A stretch of DNA of 64,000 nt from Ricordea florida (taxonomy: Eukaryota; Cnidaria; Anthozoa; Corallimorpharia; Ricordeidae). The position numbers and the translations under genes were made by a program. The notes below the pieces were generated by a model that did no database searches, had not been told where the DNA came from, and saw nothing but the letters and a program-made list of their open reading frames with translations. Positions 24,801 to 32,700 of this stretch are shown piece after piece. Each line of letters begins with the position of its first letter. The first letter of the stretch is position 1. Location of the stretch: contig OX453273.1 in assembly GCA_949710005.1 (NCBI GenBank), positions 39,714,282-39,778,281 on the forward strand, given 5' to 3'.

Positions 24801-27800
24801 ATTAAACACTATAAATGACTTGGTTTCAAAGGCTTTGAAAGATAATGTTATATCTGATCAAGAATTTTCTATAATTTTAGCAGAGTTGGAAAAGTTTCAA
24901 AAACTAAAACTAGAAGTTCGCCAAAAATTTAGGAGAGATACAGAAAAAAACTTAAACATGTCTCAGATAAGAAGAGAAGTTCGCGCAGATCTATTAAAAG
25001 AGTTAACCACTCCCGCTCATTAAAAATTTCATATGAAAGAACTGATGTGGGTTGCAATTGTTTTGCAGGTATTAGAAAAGAAATTAATTAATACTTTACA
25101 TCTTATTCCAAATATAAAGACGTGGACTAACCGAAGAAAAATAAAGAATAAGATGTTATTAGATGATTTCAAAACCCGGTATCCAAGAGCCAATCTTGAT
25201 AAATTTACATTTGTGAATGATTCATTTGGTGGATACATTAAGTGGAAAGTTAATGGAACAACAATCATGTCTAATGATGATCCTACTGGAAAAACATGGA
25301 CTGATGATCTTCCTTCTAATTTGAAAACATTGTTATGGCAAGATTTAGGGTTAAGTTCACCCGAAGTAGTTTCATCTTTCCCAAAGAGTTTATCGATAAC
25401 CATTCGAACTTACCCAATACCAGCTATTAACTTTGATGATTTTACAACTGATGTAACAAAAATGCTAACCTTTCTAGATATATACGTTTCAAATACGAAG
25501 AAATTCACAGCAAAAATGAGAAACATATTTACATCACAAGTTGTAACATTCAAGTTTGGCAAACAAAGTAGAAAATGGTTGAATGAACCAGATATGAATT
25601 ATTGGCCACAACAACTTAACTTTGCAGTATGGTGCGCAACATCTGGTTGTGGGATTAGTCCTTTTGAAAGTCTAAATTACCCTAAAGTAGTTAATAGCTT
25701 CATTAAGTTTCATATATATTTCACAATAAGACGGATATTATATGAATTGAAACTGCCTTTACCAGATGAACAACCTTTTGTGATAAATAATAACCCATAT
25801 AATAAAGTTGCATATCAACGATTGTGCGCTGAATTTGGGGTTAGTAATAATTCTGATTTTAGATGGAAAGGCGGTAGAAACGGAGGTTTAGGAGATATAT
25901 TTCTTGATTATGGTTCCGGATACCATGGAAAAGGAGGGGGATATCAAAATGTACATGTAGTAAGAAATTATGATCATGAAGCAGATCAATGGCCCGGTGA
26001 AGGCGGTAAATTCGCTGATGACGGCGGTAAGAAAGAAAAAGGAAATCTAATATCATTTATCCGTAATGATGACTTTGCTGATTTCAAATATGCTTGGTTT
26101 ATTCCAACAAGTGGGTATGGACTCACTAAAGCCGGACTTGGTAGATTGAATCGATCCGCCGAAGCTTTTGTTTACTGTATATTGGGTGCACAAGTTAACA
26201 CTAGAAACTCGATTTATGGTAATGGCGGCGGAGCAATCGAGACACAACAAGAATTCTTGGCTTTATTTGAAAGTAGTGTGATTGAGAATGACATTTCGAA
26301 TTCTGTTAAAAATTATCAATTAGCCGTACAAGAAGCGAAATTGCGGCTTGATTTAGCTATTGCTCCTGGTTTGTGGTTGATGCCGAGTAATATGATCATA
26401 AATACAGAGAGCGTGGTTGGATATAATAACAAACTTATGAAAGCGACTGGTGATATGAAATTTGGGGTGAATAATTCGCTAAACATGGAATCAAAACCGG
26501 TTGGAATAAGTCATAACTTAGGATCTTCAAAGTTAAAATTACCTCATTCAATAGTTGAGACAAATCCGAAAACAAAAATCCCTCCAAAGCAAAATGAAAA
26601 GTCAACCAAAGGTCAGGACGTGACTATGCAACATGAAACCAATCCACAAAGCGAGCATGAAGTGCGTATATTAGCATTTATAATTATCAGTGGAGGGTTG
26701 GCGTGGTATCTATTTCGGTAGTTCATGACCATTTCACGTGATTATCATTGTTTTTGGATTAGCGTTCACGTGTAGAACAATAGATTGCATACTTTTACGA
26801 CATAGCAACAAGCAAAACGTAAAGTGGTTTTGAAATCGAAAAGTAGATTTTATGTTTACTTTTTAAAGGCTGGTTTCTAACGTCGCTCAGGAATGTGATT
26901 ACGTCAATGATGTAATCAGATCTAAAGACCAGCTTCGCAGAAAACAAAAATGTTAAGCATTACCATGTATGAGTCTGAAACAAGGATTTATTTAGATCCG
27001 CCGCTGAAAAATATTCGGGAGATACAACTCCTTGATTGTAATATACAAACCAAAAGATTGATCAATTTCAAGGATCAGCAGATATTGTTTAATGATGAGA
27101 ATCAGCCTCTAATAATAATACAACCCGGTACATATTCATTGCGTGATATTCAATCGATCTTTCTTAATGATACCGAAAAGGCAAAGATAACAATCATTGA
27201 GACAGACACTGTTGACTATCTATATTCAAATAAGAACTTTAACATTAAACTTACGAGAGGGTTGGCGGTTGGTTTAGGTATACCCAGAGTTATAAATCCT
27301 GGTAAATTATACCCTATAAATATACAGATTAAGGAGCCGTTGAGACTTATGTGTAGTATAGTGGATAATAAGTCGTCATATATGAATAAAACAAAATATG
27401 GTGAACTTGTGAAACTCTCACCATCAACCCTTCTTGCAAACATACCCTCAAAAGATTATCCAACAATTCCAGTTCGAAAATATGAGAGTCTCATAAACCA
27501 CTTTGATTTAACCATCTTAGATGTTGAATGGAAAAAACTTGATCTGATGGGTTCTCCCATAAATTTTAGTATAAGATTTAGTTAAATTTTTGTTATGTAA
27601 CCATTTTGGGTTATATAACATAATTAGTAGTAATTAATCTACACTCCATAACTCTTTCAAAAACTTTAACTCCTCTATATCAACACACCAATCTAAATAC
27701 CTAGATGGATGCCATGCTTTAACAATTAAATCACTATGCAAGTCTTTGTAGAATTTATTTTTATGTAATACTTTATCTGTGTTTGTATAGATAACTACCC

Positions 27801-29736
27801 AAAAAGAATCAATAATAACTTTTTTATTTATTAAAGCTTCTCCAAATTCTTTTGATTCTTCCCTATCCGTTAAAAAATCATTGCTTTTTTCATCTTTGGG
27901 GAATATAACACTCATATCAGAGATTGGAGAAAAAGCAAAACAATAATAATACTTATGCCCACTAAAATTACTATTAACATGGGCGTAATTAATTTGAAAC
28001 TCCACTAATTCTCTTTTACCTTCATCCTCATATTTAATAGAAAGTGCTTTTGATAGTGTGTATAAACAATCTTTTTTTTATTAATCTCAAAAAATCCATG
28101 TTTGCTATTTTTTTATCATTAAAATATTCTAAAGTAAAACCTATTTTCTTATTATATATTTTCCTATTATATTTTTGTCCTTTCATTTTTTTATTTTATA
28201 TTTATATCTTTAAATCATAATTTTAATTTTATTTTTCGGCAATTCTTACATGAAGCTTTTTGTTTATTATGTTCACATATTTGCGATCCTCCACACTCTT
28301 TACATTGTTGTTTTTGTTTATTATGTTCACATATTTGTGAACCCCCGCATTCTTTGCAATTATACTTAACTCTATCATGTTTGCATATTTGCGACCCTTT
28401 ACACTTTTTGCAAAAATACTTAATTCTATCATGTTCACATATTTGAGATCCCCCACATTCTTTACAAAAATATTTACACTTTCCATGAACACAAATATAT
28501 TTATCATTAATAATAACTTTTGAAATTATCTTAATACTCTCTTCATCCGTAAATTTTTCAATCTCTTTGATTAAATTTTCTTTATTCATTTTATAATAAC
28601 CTTTAATTTTTAACTCTCTAGCAATATTTCTCAATTGCGGCACATGTAATATTTCTAAATTCTCCATTTAATATTTCATTAATCATCTTTTTAAACCACA
28701 TTTATTTTCATTTTTTTTTTTTATTTTATTGTATTAATTTAATTCTGGCATAGGCTTGACATAGGCTTGGTGATGGCTTGACATAGGCTTGGTGATGGCT
28801 TGACATAGGCTTGGTGATGGCTTGGCATAGGCTTGACATAGGCTTGGTGATGGCTTGGCATGGGCTTGGCATGGGCTTGGCATAGGCTTGACATAGGCTT
28901 GGTGATGGCTTGGTGATGGCTTGGCATGGGCTTGGCATAGGCTTGACATAGGCTTGGTGATGGCTTGGTGATGGCTTGGCATGGGCTTGGCATAGGCTTG
29001 ACATAGGCTTGGTGATGGCTTGGTGATGGCTTGGCATGGGCTTGGCATAGGCTTGACATAGGCTTGACATAGGCTTGGCATGGGCTTGGCATGGGCTTGG
29101 CATAGGCTTGGCATGGGCTTGGCATAGGCTTGACATAGGCTTGGCGATGGCTTGGTGATGGCTTGGCATGGGCTTGGCATAGGCTTGACATAGGCTTGAC
29201 ATAGGCTTGGCATCGATCTGATAAAATCTCTGTTTAATTTTATGATAATTTTTTGATTAAAAAAAAAAAGTGCGCCGCGCTAGAACCGGTGTTTCACTAC
29301 TACTTACATACACACAAAAAAAATAAGGAAGGAATAAAAGAAACCTACTCTAGTTAGAGAAAAGACCTACTTATTTACATTACTTACGCTTCTTACACAA
29401 TTTGTAACATGATTTTTGAGCCACTTACAAGATGACACTACTTCAGTACTACGCACAACCTCAACTTTTTTATAAATATTTTTTTTTATTTATTTACTAT
29501 GTATTAATTCATGTAACTAGACCACTTTTCTTAAAGGGTGTTGTGTTTGTTTGACATACGAGCTTTGTAACGTTCAGTTTCTATTTCATCATGTTGGAGA
29601 ATTATTAAGCATTATTTTCTGAACTCAATCTCAAAAACCAACATTTGATTGATTTAATTTAATATGATTTGATTTAATTTCTGCTTTACAGTGTTCCCAA
29701 TTAGTACGTCAGTGCTAGATACACACTCAAATAAAG

Positions 29737-29780
<44 letters not shown>

Positions 29781-32700
29781 CATATATTTAGACGTTCCCT
29801 TAAACAATCATCCAGCAAAAACAAACAAACAAAGACGGCACAACTGGCGCGCGGGCAACAACTGCGCAATTGTTTCCCGTTCGGGATACATTTAAATTTG
29901 ATCGGGGGAAATTTTTATCGAGAATATCGGCCCTCGGTCTTTTACTGTCAAGACCTCGGGTCGATATTCTCCCAGTACGGCCCTTGCACTTGGTTAATAA
30001 GATATATATCTTGACTGAACAAGCTTGGTCAATAAATATTAGCATGAAGAAAGAACAGTAAGTTGCAACCGCGGTTCTAATACCATTCAAGCCTGATCTC
30101 TTTTCAGGCTTAATCACAATTGATAAAACTGCATAAAGATTTTCCAGAATCCCTGGTACTATTCACCTCGTAGGGGGTGAATAGGTGTTGAATATCCCAT
30201 GATGGTGAGCCAATCAGATTACTGAAAATGCCAAAGTTGCTAAGTTGTTAAATACTAAAAACAGTCATGATCCAATTGTGACTACCAGCTCTAGCAAATT
30301 TGCAAAACAGATGTGCCAAGTTGAGGGATGCTGGCTCCTGTCGTGGTCTTGTGTTTAAACAAAAGCAAATTTTGCCTTATAATACATGAAGTGAAACTTG
30401 CCTTCTGTGTCTGCTGTTTCAGCTTCCTTGAATGCCTGTGAATAAGGATGAGTTACATGTACAAAAGAGAAAAATAAAATTTCAATGTATAAAGTTTGGA
30501 AAATACCACTAAAAACAGAAGGCAGATAATAAAATTAAAGCACCACAGACAGCCGTGGTTAATCCTCTCATATCCAAAGTCATCCATTTAGATCAATAAT
30601 CATTATTTATGGACTAAAGTTATCTGCAGTAAAAAGCATTGAAGATGTGATTATTCTTTGGAAAGCTACTGAAGAGTACTGAGTTATGGTACTGTTTGTT
30701 TTGCTTTATATGTGCTGCTTGATTCTACCTTTTTCAGCTGTAGATCCAAACGTGTAGTCTAACCATTCTTTGGAAAGCTAATGAACAGTACTGCACTGTG
30801 ATACTGTTTGTTTTATTATACAGTGGATTTCTAACTTTTTCATCTGTGAATCAAACCATTGTCTAAGAAGCTGCTCAACAGTACTGTACAGTTCTAACTC
30901 TTACATCTGAGGATCATAGCGACAGTAAATATATATATGAAAGACCAAATATTTGAACTGCGGAGTAATATGTAATGACATTGATTGATCATCGCAGTTA
31001 TGTACACAACTTCAATAAACAGTTGTGAAATTCTGTGAAAGTCTGTTATTATAATAAGCAATGAAAGCGAAATAGATAATAGGCAATACACAAGTTTTAG
31101 GAAGCGTATCTTTAATGGATCTTATCATCTCTGTTTTTTCCTGGTTGGCTTATGGTTTTAAACTATACCGGTAGCTTTAAAAATTATTGCATTACCCGCA
31201 CCTTCCCATAACCCGCACCAACAACTGTTTGCGAAAAAATTAACCCATTACCAGCGGGTAATCTGCCAGAAATTATGGTAAGCTGCCAAAATAAGCCTCC
31301 ATTTCTTAGAATACAGCAGACAGTAGTACTATATGTAGCAGTCACACAAATACACAATGAATGCACCACATTATACTGACTTTGTACTTTTTCATAGTTG
31401 GTTCTCCCATGGCTGAACGGGGAAGGCCCAGAATCTTGTATTTTGCTGTGATAACTTTATGGATTTCATCTACTACACTGTTGACTCGATAATATGTGAC
31501 ACGACCTTTAATATACCTGCAGAGAAAATTTAAGAGGAACAATAATTATAATTGGACCAAAAACTCACTAACAGTATCATACAATGTAGTTATTGAGCAA
31601 GCCTTTCAACAAATGTCATTAACACAGTTCCACATCAATCATGTACTAGAGAAAAACCTTGTCAGGGTTCTCTAGAAGCTCTCATTACCAGCAAAAATCC
31701 ACCGGCTAGTCTTCACCAACATGCCAGCCACTCAAAGAGTTTCAAAATCGAAATCATTACAAAAAAATCTGCCATAGTTTGTTTGATAACAACAAATCCT
31801 TGACAGTGGCAACATAAAAAAAATAAAATAAAATAAAAATATACTTCTGATATCTTTGGACCATGAGATTCACTTTAATAATTACCACTCTTAATAAATA
31901 ATATGTTTATTTAGCAAACCCCCTGCCATATCTGCGCTGAGTGAAAGGTTCTCTGTGCTTTTAAACCTACTGCTGTCTACTTTCGTTTCCTCTCCATTTA
32001 CTTAAAAATTTCAGGAGAAAGGCCACTTTATCTTTAAGTTGACAAAATCACAGCATTAGGCAAAATTATCTGCACAACTGGTCAACTTCCCAGTGCCTAA
32101 CCATTACTGAAACCCTTGAAATCAACTGCTCATAGCCTCCTTATTTCCCCAAAGCAGATGAATCAACACATTATTAAAATCAGTGAGCACGACAAACTCA
32201 TATTTTGGGGGGAGGGGGGTAAATATATGCTCTTGATTTTGAGCTTGATTCTTGGTTCTCATGCACTTTGCAACTGTAGTGCTGGCTCTCAGCTGAAACA
32301 AAAAAAGAAATTGGGTACTCTCACTTTGAGTCACCTTCTTTGGCATCTGCTTAAGGGAGATAGTTTTTTGACCCTTTCACTCCCGAGGGGTCTCCATTTG
32401 ACGAGTAAAATTGCCTGGTGTTAAACAGAGTAAAATCTATAAAGCCACTCTTGGGAGTGAAACGGTTAAACAGTCGTCTTACCAAGGGACAGTGACAAAG
32501 ATAAAAATAAAAAAGATCCAGAATAAACACACCAGATATATGTACATGTACGTACCAGTAAACTTCACTGCAAAATTGTCCCCGTGAGAGTGCGGCCAAA
32601 ATACCAAATGACTGTTCATTATAATGTCACGTGAATTGACTCAGATTAAAACATGGCGGAAATCAGGACTAACGACTAAAACTTTTAGCTGGTGGTATCA

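Larger units (their letters stand above)
13004..29304. mobile_element. complete Polinton/Maverick (adintovirus-like) element
   Basis: This is a 16,301-bp element flanked by 5-bp direct repeats TACAT (12999-13003 and 29305-29309). Its terminal inverted repeats start AGTAGTAGTGAAACACC and are identical except for one extra 11-bp unit on the right. It encodes PolB, INT, a capsid protein, a packaging ATPase and a penton-like protein, the defining Polinton set, plus eight or more small genes. INT is transcribed opposite to PolB and most virion genes run rightward from 18882. The core genes are open, so the copy looks young; damage is limited to a tandem duplication (21470-22496) and one frameshift near 28075. 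No protease gene was recognised. Confidence 0.92.

Noticed and set aside
26950..27585. Alternative reading as an adenain-type protease
   Set aside because: No His-Cys catalytic pattern; the strand pattern and the homologue in element 2 fit a penton protein better.
29691..30014. 107-codon ORF with a Tyr run
   Set aside because: The run is the ATT microsatellite; the rest lies in SINE tail and intron sequence.
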